Positions 1-11,604 are shown, numbered from the stretch's first letter. The stretch is DNA of 64,000 bases from Platerodrilus igneus (GCA_036346225.1 JARFIW010001454.1:186001-250000); one strand, 5' to 3'. Notes: generated from the letters alone by a model not told the origin. Numbers and translations: made by a program.

Positions 1-228
1 TAAAGACAAATTTTTGTCTTTGGTTTATTGGCATTCATTTCAAACAACACCTCATACAAGGTGTTTGAATATCTATAATTGCTATAGACATTTTAATGGT
101 GAACATTGTGTTCTTGGTTAAAAATTATTTATGTAATTTTTAAATTTTAAAGGCAAATTTTGTCTTTGATTTTTGTCATTTATTTCAAAACAATTCCTTA
201 GAACTTATAGGGCACTTTAGTAGCTACA
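1..228 (+). other. BEL1 5' leader (partial)
   Basis: This non-coding AT-rich leader lies directly upstream of BEL1 gag. It is nearly identical to the reverse complement of about 32572-32800 in the second BEL1 copy. It contains two similar stretches with the motif AAATTTTTGTCTTTG-like, near 8-22 and 155-170. Confidence 0.8.
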
Positions 229-1814
229 TTGGCTACCAAGAAAATTTCTACCGAACGGTTTATCCTGGATTTAAAATTGGCTATTGAACAGTTTCGTTCG
301 CTTTTTGATCAAACGTCTAATTTGGACTCAACAGAGCAAAATTTAGTTTTGGCTAAAATTCTAACGCAAACAGCTATCGATCTCAAACATGATATGGGTA
401 GTGCGTACAAAATGTGCACTCTAGACGCAGAAAATCTGGCGGAAATTAAAAGTTTGAAATCCAGCATGAATGGATTAGTCATTTCAATAAAAAATAGTGG
501 AGCACAAATGGAGCTTGATTTATCTAATTTCAAGAAAGAAAATATTCTTGCCAACACACAAGAATTTTCTCAATTAACAAGTGTGTCTAACATAAGACTT
601 CCTCGGATATCTATCACAAAATTTTCTGGCAAGATTTCAGAGTTTATGCATTTTAATGAGGTTTTTAAAAATCTTGTTGTTGATAACAAGAATTTATTAA
701 GCGTAGAAAAATTTTATTTCTTGCTGGACGCATTAGATTCAGATTCTAAAGGTTTAATTAAACATTTACCTATTACAGGGGAGAATTTTAAGTTGGCTTA
801 CGATACCGTGGTTGAAAGGTATGAAAGCAAGCGACTTTTGGTAAACTCACACTTTGCGGCTTTGGAAAATGCTCCAAAGGCCAACCATAATTCTCACCAA
901 GAGCTTAGAGCTCTCATAAATTGCTTTGATGAAAATTTGGCATGCTTAGAGCAAGCTAAGGTAGATGTTTTGGACATGTTTCAGTTTCGTACATTATCTA
1001 AAAAATTCGATAACGAATTTTTAAAATTATTTGAATTGGAAATCAATGTTGTGGGTTTAAATTTGATTCACACATATAAGCAGTTAAAAACATTTGTTGA
1101 AAGGCACTCTAAAGCCTTGGAAGTTAGTAGTTTATGTATGAGCAAACAGTCTAAAACAAATAATAAATCTACACATTTTGATAAACCTACTGGAATTTAT
1201 ACAAAATCTCAATATCAAACTTCATTGGTGACAATATCAGACAACAAAAGTTGCATTCATTGTAAAGGCAAACATGCTTTATATCAGTGTCAGAATATTT
1301 TGGCCCAGACGCCTCACGAGCGTTACGAGTTTGTTAAGCAGAAAAATTTCTGCATTAATTGTTTATCGGGGCTTCATCGAGCCACGAAACGTTCTTCAAA
1401 ATCTGTTTGTAGAAAGTGCGCTAAACCTCACAACACATTGCTACATTTTACAAACCAAAAATCATTGACGAATCAATTCGTTGATAACGCGCCCGCACTA
1501 CAGTCAAATCAACCATGTGCAAGTACATCAAGTACTAGCAGTTTATTTTTGGCGCATTCTTCAAAAACCGTCACTTTGTTGGCAACTGCAACTATTGCAA
1601 TTCGAGATGGGAATGGAAAGATTCAAAAAGTAAGAGCATTGTTGGACAACGGCAGTATGGAAAGTTTTATGACGGAAACTTGTCGTCAGCGACTTGGCTT
1701 ACAAAAATCCAACGTTGCCATTAAAGTGGAAGGTCTAGGTTTAGCTTCCTCACACATATCGGGAGTTTTATCTTGCAAAATTAGACCTAGGGATAAAATA
1801 CATCCCCAATTTGA
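229..1814 (+). pseudogene. BEL1 gag and start of protease (plus copy)
   Basis: The frame encodes a BEL-type Gag of the DUF1759 kind. A helical N-terminal region (residues 1-130) is followed by a capsid-like domain. Next comes a cysteine/histidine zinc-knuckle block near residues 345-400 (CIHCKGKH, then CINCLSGLH and CRKCAKPH). The start of the retropepsin domain follows, with ALLDNGS near residue 480 where the family has the catalytic Asp. The frame uses TTG at 229 where the second copy has ATG in the same context, so the natural start appears lost. Beyond 1814 the frame runs into LINE sequence and stops at 1918, so residues after HPQFD do not belong to Gag-Pro. The other part of the protease resumes at 5399. 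Confidence 0.9.
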
Positions 1815-2238
1815 CACTCTCTTGGTAACATTAATTATACTGTCCTTAATGCTAGTACCATATACCTTTAGTAATTTATTGTGGATTTTTGTGGATGGCC
1901 TTATAATGAGATACGGTTAATTTTTAGAAATTCTGTCAGGAATTATCTCTACTTTTTCGAAATATTTGTTTTTCATTCTTACACTTTAAAAACGCCCAAC
2001 TATACATTCTTGCACACATCACATCAACATGCAAATAAGCTCACACACACAACATACAACATACTCAAAATAATAATACATTTGCACATACATACACTTA
2101 CAAGTAACACAAGTACTGGCAAACACGCGCATCTCATTCATAGGTACCTAAATATTTGTATTGGTATTACGCACTACATCAGAAGGTCAGTTAAGATTTT
2201 TATACCCAAAGTAGTAATATCTCAAAATGTTGTAACGC

Positions 2239-5059
2239 ATGAAAAAGATTGAAATTTATTATCAGAATGTAAGGGGACTACGAACCAAAACACAATTTTT
2301 ATCTTTAAATGTTTTGAATAATAACTTTGATATTATATGTCTCACTAAAACGCGGTTGCATGCCGGAATATATCACTCGGAGATATTTGATAATAGCTAC
2401 AATGTATATAGAAAAGATAGAGAAACTGAAAATAAACGGTGGGACGGCGGAGTTGTTATAGCAATTAACAAAAAATATTTATCGGTTCAGCTGAATATTA
2501 AAACTGACTTAGTTTTAGTCAAAACTACTATTGGAGGATCCAATTATTATATAAGTGTAAATTATTTTCCGCCAGGTTCAAAAACTGAAATATTCCAAGA
2601 GTATATTAGAATATTTACCGATCTATATATGTCACATGAAGCCCAGTTATTACTACTAGGTGATTTTAACTTGCCATTGGTTAGTGGTAGAAAATTTAAT
2701 TTTAAAACAAATACTCTGCCAGTTTACAAAAATGTTGGAAAATTTATTGATCTTTGTGGTTTAGTCTCATACACTAATATAGCCAATAACTCAATGAAAA
2801 CGTTAGATTTAGTGTTGTCAACTATGACTGTCAATGTAGTTTTATCAGACGAAAGTCTTATCCTATCTGATCCGTACCATCCTCCATTACTTATTAAATT
2901 AAACATAAACAAATAGGTACATTCAACGTGCAATTCTATAAGCCAATTTAATTTTAATTTTAAGAAATTTGATTTTGTTGTAATGTACAGTTTATTAAAT
3001 AATACGGATTTTGCTTTTCTTAATAATTTCACCGATGTAAATAAAGCAGTTGATGCTTTTTATAACACTATTTATGCTGTGTTCAGAAAATGTGTTCCGC
3101 GTAACACTAGATTCCATCATCGCTATCCAGTATGGTTTACTCGGAATATCATTAAAGATATTGAACTCAAAAAAAACTTTCACCATAAATATAAACATTC
3201 ATCAGCTTACCATAATAAAGAGTTTTGGCAATTAAGACAAAAAATAAAAAAAGATACAACAGTGGCCTACCAAAAATACATCAATCAAGTAGAGGAGGGA
3301 GTTGTGTCAGATCCTATGTCTTTCTGGACATACGTGTCTAATAAGAAAAAAAAACAATAACAAAGCTCAAAGTTTTATATATGAAAACAAAAACCTTGAA
3401 AATTTAAGTGCAATCGTAAATGGTTTTTTTGAATATTTTTCCACTGTATATACTGAAAAATCAAGTTACAAAGTAAAGTGCAAGCCGGAGTTAAACAGTA
3501 GTATTTCAGATACTTTTAATTTAAGATTAATAACCGAAGACAACGTAAAAATTGCCATAAAAAGATTGAAAGCCAAGAAGTCGGCAGGACCAGACGGGAT
3601 TCCAGCTTACATATTTAAAGGCTGTATGGAAATATTCATGCAACCTCTTACTACTTTATTTAATCTGTCACTAAAAACAGGTATATTTCCCACTAAGTGG
3701 AAATTGGCAAAAGTGACTCCCATACATAAATCGGGTACCGTAAATAATATTCTTAATTACTGGCCAATTTCTATTCTATCCACGTCAGCAAAAATTTTCG
3801 AACATATACTGTACATAAAGATTTTCCATCATGTGTCGTCTGTATTAAACACTAGTCAACACGGCTTTATCCCCAAACGATCAATTCAAACTAATTTAAC
3901 CGTTTTTGTAGATTATGTGAGCGAGGTACTAGACAACGGGGGACTAGTGGACATTATCTATACTGACTTTACAAAAGCCTTTGACAAAGTTTGTCATGAT
4001 GTCTTGCTCGACAAGTTAGTATTGATTGGGTTTTCTGAGACTATGATACAATTTTTTAGGTCATACCTGCAACAAAGACAGGCATATGTTTGCTATAGGA
4101 AAACAATATCCAAACAGTTTGATGTGACATCTGGAGTACCACAGGGGAGTAACTTAGGACCATTAATGTTTTTGATATTTATCAATGATCTCCCACTTGC
4201 ATTAAATAATTGCAGGTATTTACTGTATGCAGATGATCTAAAACTATTTAAGGAAGTGATAGATATAAATAGCTGTAAAACTATGCAGGCTGAACTAAAC
4301 AAAGTCCAAAAATGGTGTAAAAAAAACAAGTTACAATTAAATGTTACAAAATGTTTTAAAATGAGTTATTCGCTTAAAACAAACAAGATTAACTATAATT
4401 ATAGATTGCTAAATAGTACATTAACGGAAGTGAATAACATCAAAGATCTAGGAGTTATATTTAGTAGCAATTTACATTTTGGCGGCCACATCGAAACAGT
4501 TTGCTCATCTGCATACAAAACACTGGGATGTATCATATGTAATTCACGGCAATTTCAGAAAACAAAAAGTATTAAAGTGTTGTTTGATACCTTAGTCAGA
4601 TCAAAGCTTGACTTTGCAATCACTGTCTAGGATCCAGGGACTCTTAAGCACTCACAAATGATAGAAACGGTGCAAAATAAATTTATTTCGTACATGTACT
4701 TTAAAAAATATAAAACATTCATCGGTTTAAATCCATATGCTTCTGCGAGGTTAATGCTAAATGTTACTAAGTTGCAACAGCGAAGGATCATGATAAAACT
4801 CACGTTTTTGTATAAAATAATCAACAATCTCATTGACTGCTCTGTTATTTTGAGTAAGATTGGGTTCTATGTACCCTTCCATTCTGGTAGACTAAAAAAG
4901 TTATTTCATATTCCACAGTATCACACAGAGCTTAGAAAAAATTCTCCTATCATAAAAATGTTATCTCTATACAATAATTTACAACAAAGCTCAAATATAC
5001 CTTTATTTAAAAAATCATTGCGAAATTTCAAGAAAATGATGCATGAAGTTATCAATTAA
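2239..5059 (+). pseudogene. LINE-A ORF2: apurinic-type endonuclease plus reverse transcriptase, broken
   Basis: The reading starts with an endonuclease typical of LINEs (YYQNVRGLRTKT at the N-terminus, LLLGDFNLP near residue 135). It continues with a linker and an RT: LNYWPISILS, motif A DFTKAFDKV, motif B GVPQGSNLGP, catalytic YADDLKLF. A C-terminal LINE domain follows to 5059. Breaks: an in-frame TAG at 2914-2916, a frameshift in the A-run near 3345-3355, and an in-frame TAG at 4628-4630 that replaces an expected Trp (TGG). RT motifs A, B and C are otherwise intact. The Met at 2239 fits the usual beginning of LINE ORF2 endonucleases. The A-run frameshift could be a sequencing error; the stops are more likely real. 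Confidence 0.88.
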
Positions 5060-5081
5060 TTTAAAAGTACTTGCGTAATAC

Positions 5082-5161
5082 AGACACACACAAACCCACG
5101 CACACACACACACACACATCATACACCCACCCACCCATACACACACATACACACACACACA
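5082..5161. repeat. CA-rich microsatellite in LINE-A 3' UTR
   Basis: An imperfect (CA)n tract with ACCC interruptions lies just after the ORF2 stop, inside the LINE 3' untranslated region. Confidence 0.9.
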
Positions 5162-5398
5162 ATTTGTAAATATAAGTAGTTTCAGTTATTCACAAGGTGC
5201 ATTTTTGTAAATCCAATTATTTATTATTATTATTTATGTCATGTTTATTTATAAAATATTCATTACAATTAAGTATAATTTCATTACATGGAAGGATTAT
5301 ATAAAAATGAATAAACCATAATAATTATAATTAGCTTAGTGGAAATATGTAACTAGGCGTATGCCTGTATATATCCAATAAATAAATAAATAATTAAA

Positions 5399-6650
5399 TA
5401 GATGTTTATATTCTACAAAATGTTTGTGGTAAATTGCCTGCAGTGCAATTAAACGGCAACTATTGGCCGCATACAGCGGACTTGCCGTTGGTTGATACTG
5501 ATTTTGATAAGCCAGGCACAATTGATTTACTTTTGGGTGCAGATGTTTTTGCACACTCATTGTTAAATAAGACTCGTACAGAAACCGCAGACGAACCAGT
5601 CGCGGTTCATACAAAATTTAGGTGGGTTCTTACAGGGAAAATCATTTCTCCTACAGCAGATAGTACCTCATTATGCGTACTAACAGAACCCCTGGATATT
5701 CTAATTCGTCGGTTTTGGGAACTGGAAGGCATTCCAGATGTCCACAAGGTTTCTTCTGCAGAAGAAGCTTGTGAGCAGCATTTTTTGGCAACACATGTTA
5801 GAAACGAGCAGGGTCGTTTTATAGTGTCACTTCCGTTTAATGGTCCGGAACCCATTTTTTGGGATTCTCGGAAAGTCGCACTTTGTAGGTTTTTGGCATT
5901 GGAAAGTCGTCTACAAAAAGACCCTCCACTGTATACAATGTACAGGGAGTTTATGCAAGATTATTTACAAAGTGGCCACATGTCACTCATTCCTTCTAGC
6001 ATGAAGGAATCATCGCATCATTCGACAGAATATTACATTCCGCATCATGCGGTTATTAAACCAGAAAGTAACACAACAAAATTAAAGGTAGTTTTTGACG
6101 CTTCGGCAACTACTCTCATTGGTGGGTCTCTTAATAACCATTTGCTTGCCGGTCCTTCTTTACAAAAGGATATCTTGGCTGTACTTTTGCATTTTCGCTT
6201 ACATCCGATTGTCAAACATCAAACATCAAACAGATGTATCGACAAATTCTGATCTCTCCGGAACACCGGAAATTTCAAAAAATTGTTTGGAGGTCTAATC
6301 CTACAGAACCTATTTCAGATTTTGCACTAAATACAGTAACTTATGGTGTCAAATCAGCACCGTATTTCGCATTGCGTGTCAACCAAAAATTGGCCCGTGT
6401 TGAATCATCAAAATTTCCTTTAGCTGCTAAGGCTTTGGAATTCTATACATATGTTGGCGATGTCGTGACCGGGTCACAATCGGTCGAAGAAGCTCAACAA
6501 TTGATTTTGGAATTAGACAAACTGTGCTTGTTGGGTAGATTTACGTCTCGTAAATGGAACAGTAACGTATATGACGTAATTAAGGTAGTGTCTAAATCGG
6601 CTAGGTATCAACAGACATTTTCGTTCGAAGATTCAACTAATCTCTCGTAA
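5399..6650 (+). pseudogene. BEL1 protease end and reverse transcriptase (plus copy, catalytic Asp lost)
   Basis: The frame resumes exactly where BEL1 was interrupted. The end of the protease domain carries the TIDLLLGADVFAHS signature of BEL proteases. The RT then follows, with FWELEGIPDVHK as linker, VVFDASA (motif A region) and YGVKSAPYFALR. The catalytic box reads YVGD at 6450-6461: codon 6456-6458 is GGC where the second copy has GAC (YVDD), so the first catalytic Asp is replaced by Gly. There is a frame change between about 6210 and 6234, and a TAA at 6648-6650 where the second copy reads Gln. An RT lacking this Asp is expected to be inactive. Confidence 0.9.
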
Positions 6651-6656
6651 AAAATT

Positions 6657-7730
6657 TTGGGCCTTCAGTGGCATCCGTCATTGGACAAATTTTTTTATGT
6701 AGTAAATCCGGTGGATCGGATTTGTACCAAAAGACACATGATTTCAGAAATACGCTATTTCTTTGATTCCTTGGGCTTATTGACACCGTTGGTATTTTTT
6801 GTAAAACACCTTATTCAATATTTATGGATTCGGGGCATCGATTGGGATGACGACCCTCGTGTTGATGTCACTGTCAAATGGAAAGATTACCTTGATCAAT
6901 TATCAGAATTGTCTAAGGTGAAAATTCCTCGCTGGATTTTGTCTGATAACTGTCTGGAACTTCAGTTGCATGGCTTTAGCGACGCCTCCGAACAAGGATA
7001 CGCCGCATTGGTTTATTTCAGAGTGGTAGACGCAAATGGTAATATCAAAGTTTCATTGGTATGTGCAAAATCAAGGGTTGCACCTACTCAACGTATTTCT
7101 GTGCCTCAGCTAGAATTATCTGCCGCGGTACTTTTATCAGATTTGATTGGGTTCTTGTTCAATATTTACAAGGTTCGACTAAAGTTATCAATTTATGCGT
7201 GGTCAGATTCTACAGTGGTTTTATCATGGATTCGATCGCCTTCTTACCATTGGAAAACTTTCTTTAGTAATAGAATTTCACACATTCAAGATCGAATTCC
7301 TCCTGGGTCTTGGAACCACATCAAGTCTCAAGATAATCCAGCGGATTGTGCCACTCGGGGTTTACTACCTACGGATTTAGTAGAGCATCGTTTATGGTGG
7401 TCCAGTCCTATTTGGCTTTCTTTGCCACAATCCGATTGGCCTGTGAGTAAATTTTCTGAAATAGATTCAACACCTATGGATTTGGAAAAGAGAATTATCT
7501 CATTAAATATTATCATTTCGGATCATTTTCTTGATCTCTTATTAAACAAATTTTCTGATATAAATAAAGTTTGTCGCATTATATGTTATGTAATTCATTT
7601 CATACGCACTTTGAGAACCCCTGTGGATCTCGTTTCAAACGCATCGCAAATAATTTCAAATCAGCAACAACAAGTTGCAATTCATTTATTGGTTAAAAGA
7701 GTTCAATCAGAATTCTTTTATAAGAACTAG
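6657..7730 (+). pseudogene. BEL1 RT thumb and RNase H (plus copy)
   Basis: This segment continues the Pol polyprotein in the frame after the stop at 6648. It begins with GLQWHPSLD, runs through SLGLLTPLVFFVKHLIQ (RT thumb/connection) and reaches an RNase H fold with LHGFSDASEQGYAA, SRVAPTQRISVPQLEL and AWSDSTVVLSWI, which hold the expected acidic residues. The Asn-Pro-Ala-Asp stretch QDNPADCATRG is a hallmark of BEL RNase H. The frame ends at 7730 (TAG) about 80 bases before the integrase ORF. It is the longest undamaged Pol piece in this copy. Confidence 0.88.
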
Positions 7731-8914
7731 AGAATATTGAAAAAAGGAGAACCATTAGCAAACAGCTTAGATCTCTTGGCCCATTTCTGGACAGACATGG
7801 TTTACTCAGGGTGGGCGGTCGCCTTCGAAATTCAAATTTACCTTATGGGGAAAAATTTCCACTCCTATTACCCCTTACTCATCGTTTGACAGATCTCGTT
7901 ATTTTGGACTGTCATCAAAAATATTTACATTCTGGTCTTAGAACAACCCAAAATTTTTGGATTTTGGCCGCAAAAAAAGCTGTTCGAAAATGTCTAAAGG
8001 CATGTATCATTTGTTGTCGTATAAAACCAATTCCCTATTCGCCCCCTATGGGTGACCAACCAGCAACCCGTACCGTTTCGGGTAAAGCTTTTCTCCACAC
8101 TGGGGTTGATTTTGGTGGACCGTTTGCAATTACCATGAGCCGCACTCGTGGTTCAAACTCATTAAAAGCTTATGTTTGTTTGTTCGTTTGTTTTGGAACT
8201 AAGGCTCTGCACTTAGAGCTAGTTTCGAATATGTCCTCATCTGCCTTTATAGCGGCATTGAGGCGTTTCATTACTCGTCGTGGTAAATGTGCCAAAATTT
8301 ACTGTGATTGTGGCACAAGTTTCACTAGTGCTGCCCATTAACTGGCAGAACTTATCCAACATGTTGCAACCGCAGAGGGTATTAAATTTATTTTCAATCC
8401 CCCGTCGTCCCCTCATTTCGCTCAAATTCTCTCGTATGAGGAATTCAATACCGTACTAATTCAGATTGAGGCCATACTCAATTCTCGTCCTTTGCGTTCA
8501 TTGAGTACAAATCCTCAAGATTTTTCTTATTTGGCACTGTGTCATTTCTTAAGAGTCGAACCAGTTTCAGTGCTTCCTGACCCAAATGTCTTGGACCTGA
8601 AACTATCATTTTTAGATCGTTGGCAACTCATTCAGAGAATCCAACAATCTTTTTGGCGCCGTTGGCATAGCGAGTACTTACATACTCTCCAGCAGAAAAC
8701 TAAATGGTTTTCATCTCTTCCCGCTGTTAAAATTCGGACATTGGTCCTAATTAAAGAAGACAATACCCCTCCATTGCATTGGCGACTGGGACGCGTTACC
8801 CACTTGTATCGTGGTACAGATAATGCCGTGAGAGTGGCGCAGGTTCAAACTGCAAACGGCATTATTAAACGACCTTTGGTCAAATTGTGTGCTCTCCCAT
8901 TAGAGGACACATAA
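7731..8914 (+). pseudogene. BEL1 integrase and C-terminal domain (plus copy, core deleted)
   Basis: The main ORF (7811-8341) holds the HHCC zinc-binding region (CHQKYLHSG followed by CIICC). The integrase core follows with its first Asp in GVDFGGPF and second Asp in IYCDCGT. A TAA at 8339-8341 ends it. Compared with the second copy, about 60 bases are missing near 8415-8425, removing the region expected to carry the catalytic Glu. The 8492-8914 ORF is the conserved C-terminal region of BEL integrases (DUF5641-like: LDRWQLIQRIQQSFWRRW, then VLIKEDN and WRLGRV). The copy cannot encode an active integrase. Confidence 0.88.
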
Positions 8915-9029
8915 CAAAGGAAATTTTTTTTTCTTTTCTCAATAATTTTTTTTTTGTGGAATTACGCATTTGTATATATTAAATTACATTGGTTAAAATA
9001 AGTTTTCAATCTTATTTTGGTGGGCGATA
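8915..9029 (+). promoter_or_regulatory. BEL1 3' untranslated region ending in a purine-rich tract
   Basis: A T-rich stretch follows the integrase stop and ends in GGTGGGCGA directly before the 3' LTR. The G-rich element just upstream of the LTR is at the position of the polypurine tract used to prime plus-strand DNA. The second copy has GGTGGGCGG at the same place. Confidence 0.6.
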
Positions 9030-9470
9030 TGTTATGCATTTTATAGCATTTTGGTGACATACGATCACTTTATATTATTCTGGTTTGATATTTACATTAT
9101 CAAAGTTCCTTTCCATATATCGCCTATCCTATAACAAATATATACAATTTTGGATATTGGAAAGTGTGCACGCAAGTGCCTTTTTGTGTTCGTGCACCGT
9201 CGAAGTCGAGCATCAAACAGAACATTGTTAACTTTGCAATGAGAGTGACCGTAACAATCAGTTCGGTGTGCTTGACCATGGGTTTTGATTGGTGAAAACG
9301 CTTCAAGAATAGTGAACTTTTCGTTTATGCAGTTTACGGCAGCCGTGCAAAACGCAGATTACAGTCCACTACATTTTTCATACCAGCGCAACTGGCAACT
9401 ATTACAGGTTAGTGTATTTTATTTGATTAACTGTTTTAAAATGCTGTTGATCGATAAAAACATACAGACA
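9030..9470 (+). repeat. BEL1 3' LTR (plus copy)
   Basis: A 441-bp segment starts TGTTATGC and ends CAGACA. Its reverse complement matches both LTRs of the second BEL1 copy (26872-27300 and 33310-33749). It is closer to the 3' LTR than to the 5' LTR of that copy. Its outer end runs directly into a TA microsatellite. Confidence 0.88.
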
Positions 9471-9509
<39 letters not shown>

Positions 9510-9545
9510 ATATATACAATACATATACAATATATATATATATAG

Positions 9546-9597
<52 letters not shown>
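9471..9597. repeat. (TA)n microsatellite
   Basis: Dinucleotide TA/AT with CA interruptions abuts the BEL1 LTR. ORFs predicted here read as Ile-Tyr repeats and are artefacts. Confidence 0.95.
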
Positions 9598-10505
9598 TAA
9601 CATACATGTAAATATTTTCATGGGATGTAGTCCAAATCAAACAACAGAATACAGATTTAAACTTTAATCAACACCTAACGTTTCGGTACATTTTTCGCAC
9701 CTTTTTCAAAGGCTAAAATGGAAACAGAAAATTCGAAATTAGCAAGAAATACATAACTTGTCGCTAACTACTTACAATGATCAATTATATTAAAGGAAAT
9801 TGAAAACCAATTACTGCACAATTCACATAATAAATGTGGGTCAAAAAATTAAAAAATTGCCTGAAGGGCACGTCATGCCACGATGGCGGTTAAAACATAA
9901 AGACAAAGTTGAGAATGACAAATTCTATAGGAGTGACAGGGGACATCCCGAAAATGGCATTGATTACATAACCTGAAGGAAAATACCTAACGTTGTTTAA
10001 AAATATCATTACTATACAAAGCAGAATAGACGTTATGCACCCTATCAATAACAATCTTATTATTGATAGGATTACCTTCACTATTAATATAAAAAAACTC
10101 GATGAAAAGCCTAGTCTTGTAATTGGTTTCGTTCTCCAAAATAACGGTGTCGTCGAAAAGTGGTGTATGACTGGTTGCCGCAACATGAGCAAACAACGCA
10201 CATTTAGTAGAGTTTATCCTGCAATCACTCCTGTGCTGGGTTAAACGACTCTTTAGCCATTGGCTGGTCTGACCAATGCAACTATTGTTGCAACTGCACG
10301 TGATCTTTTAAACAACGTTACTGTTTAACAATTTGGTAAACAAATTCTGGATGAAATAATTGTATTCATAAATAATAGCAATCTTAGGTTGTTTAAGTAA
10401 CCGTACTAAAAGTGGAGACAACTTCTGTATAAACGGAAGCTTCTTGTACGTAATATCAACTTCTGTAGCGTTTAATTTTAAGAAGTTGCCGTAAATCTTA
10501 TTAGT
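9598..10505 (-). mobile_element. Penelope-like element PLE3, 3' fragment
   Basis: Reading on the minus strand, the segment codes for the end of a PLE protein (RT-endonuclease linker and GIY-YIG domain). It then has a 3' untranslated part ending near 9680 with ACCGAAACGTTAGGT, a sequence style common at PLE ends. The coding part differs from PLE1 and PLE2, so it is a third family. It is fused at about 10505 to the 5' part of a PLE1 copy. Confidence 0.75.
9987..10505 (-). pseudogene. PLE3 RT-endonuclease linker and GIY-YIG endonuclease, one in-frame stop
   Basis: The minus-strand frame from 10505 reads through DITYKKLPFIQKLSPLL (a basic linker typical of PLEs) to NVV and a TAA near 10308-10310. 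The same frame then continues KITCSCNNSCIGQTSQWLK, the opening of a GIY-YIG nuclease in which SCIGQT replaces the usual YIG strand. It runs on to a TAG at 9987-9989. The single stop sits where PLEs normally have Tyr. GIY-YIG endonucleases nick target DNA for PLE integration. Confidence 0.75.
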
Positions 10506-11081
10506 ACTTATGCTAAATTTCGGTCTTGGAGATATCACAGTCTTAATTTCTGTAGGTAATTCAGTTGTTGAGATATTTTTAAACCATTTTTCTTGAACTA
10601 CAATAGGTTTTTTCTGGCTTTTTTCTAGATTATAAATTTTTAATAGATTTTCTTGCTTGGTTTTTTTAAATAAAAATTGAAAAGCTGCTTTATGTCTTAA
10701 TTTGTATTCTATTATAAGATGTTCAGGCAAAATATTTTGACATTGTTGTTCAATGAATCTGATCTCATTCGAGAAAAATGTAATTGAGTTGTTTGTCTGT
10801 GATATCTCTATACCTAGCAGTTTAAGTACTAACCTGTTGTTAAATTGTGTTATCGTCCTACGTTGTTCCATACCATTCAATTGGTACAGGTTTTTTACAT
10901 TTTTGTGGATGCTCTGTATGTGTGATGATACCAGGTTTTTCCCTTTGCATTTAAGTAAGAAGATTCTTCAATTAAGTAGTGAAGCCATTTTTCTATTGAT
11001 GTTTTTACAGCGTATCAATCTTCTTGTTGTATCAGTTCCATATGTGTTGGTAATGTAGTTGAAGAACCCCATCTGTAACAT
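10506..11081 (-). pseudogene. PLE1 N-terminal domain (copy 0), fused in frame to PLE3
   Basis: The N-terminal part of the PLE1 protein contains QRRTITQFNNRLVLKLLG, PEHLIIEYKLR and the KPIVVQEKWFKNIS segment leading towards the RT fingers. There is a frame change between about 10960 and 10880 relative to the ATG at 11081. The ORF running 10880-10308 crosses the junction at about 10505 without a stop, so PLE1 N-terminus and PLE3 linker are in one frame. No RT catalytic core is present. Confidence 0.7.
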
Positions 11082-11137
11082 AAATGTTGAGCAAGTAACG
11101 GTCGTCACTTTGTTAGTACTTAAAAATATATAAGGGG
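10506..11137 (-). mobile_element. PLE1 copy 0: 5' end only
   Basis: The segment is closely similar to the 5' parts of PLE1 copies A (13440-14060) and B (19555-20183). It stops being similar at about 10505, where PLE3 begins. It includes the leader and the PLE1 N-terminal coding region, starting at the ATG on 11081-11079. The upstream end is the TACTTAAAAATATATAAGG junction shared by all tandem PLE1 units. Confidence 0.8.
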
Positions 11138-11190
11138 TTTCGACCTAATTAAAAACTATTACGTTTCTTTACAAATGCTTTATTAAAACT

Positions 11191-11231
11191 TTCCAAGCTT
11201 TCGTTGTCTATTAGACAACTTCATCAGGGAA
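11191..11231 (-). ncRNA. Hammerhead-like ribozyme motif, PLE1 copy A
   Basis: On the minus strand CTGATGA (11227-11221) is followed by a 6-bp stem II (GTTGTC / GACAAC, loop TAATA), then GAAA and GCTT. Short flanking arms TTCC and GGAA can form a 4-bp stem I. This is the arrangement of the minimal type I hammerheads known from Penelope elements, with stem III reduced to a single possible A-U pair. The residue before the predicted cleavage site is U rather than the usual C, so activity is uncertain. Confidence 0.55.
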
Positions 11232-11604
11232 TCTAAAAGTGCAAGTTGATACAATAAGAAATTATCAGTAGATTACTTACTTCTTTGTATAAAACACAAT
11301 TCTAAAAATCACAGTACATATTAAAGTTCAAGGTTTTTATCACAGATAATATAGTGTAATTTTCAAAACTTCTACATTACAAAAGTCATTTTGACGATTA
11401 CCTCATGCTGGTCAAGATGGAAAAGGATATAATTTTAATCGTCACTTGTTACATTTGCTTGAACAAGCCGGCACTGACAGATTAAATAAAACAGATGGTT
11501 AACTGTCAATAAACACAGGTATGTTCCGTATTATAAGTAATAGATGTTATACGTTGATGCGTTCACAACGATGGTTTTGTAGATGTAGCAAGTACGCATA
11601 AGTG

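Larger units (their letters stand above)
1815..5398 (+). mobile_element. Non-LTR retrotransposon LINE-A (jockey/CR1-like group) inserted in BEL1
   Basis: Comparison with the uninterrupted BEL1 copy places the left junction after the TTGA ending at 1814 and the right junction before the TAGATG starting at 5399. Two bases (TG) of the original BEL1 target are absent, and no target-site duplication is visible. The insert has an endonuclease-RT ORF2 in the same direction as BEL1 and a 3' end of short AATA repeats (about 5378-5398), typical of LINE integration. There is no recognisable ORF1: about 420 bases precede ORF2, so the copy is probably 5'-truncated or lacks ORF1. The clade is uncertain. 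Confidence 0.9.
1..9470 (+). mobile_element. Pao/BEL LTR retrotransposon BEL1, plus-strand copy (5' end outside window, split by a LINE)
   Basis: The order is leader, gag with zinc knuckles, aspartic protease, reverse transcriptase, RNase H, integrase and 3' LTR, as in Pao/BEL elements. The 5' LTR lies beyond the window start: base 1 falls inside the leader, matching the leader of the second copy at 32572-33310. The element is interrupted at 1815-5398 by a LINE. It is an inactive copy: the gag start codon reads TTG where the other copy has ATG, the RT catalytic motif reads YVGD, and about 60 bases of the integrase core are missing near 8415. No env-like ORF is visible. Assignment to Pao/BEL is firm; an internal lineage cannot be given from sequence alone. 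Confidence 0.93.

Noticed and set aside
9419..9640. ORFs of Ile-Tyr repeats (also 24938-25162, 33530-33832, 48092-48319)
   Set aside because: Translations of TA microsatellites, not genes.
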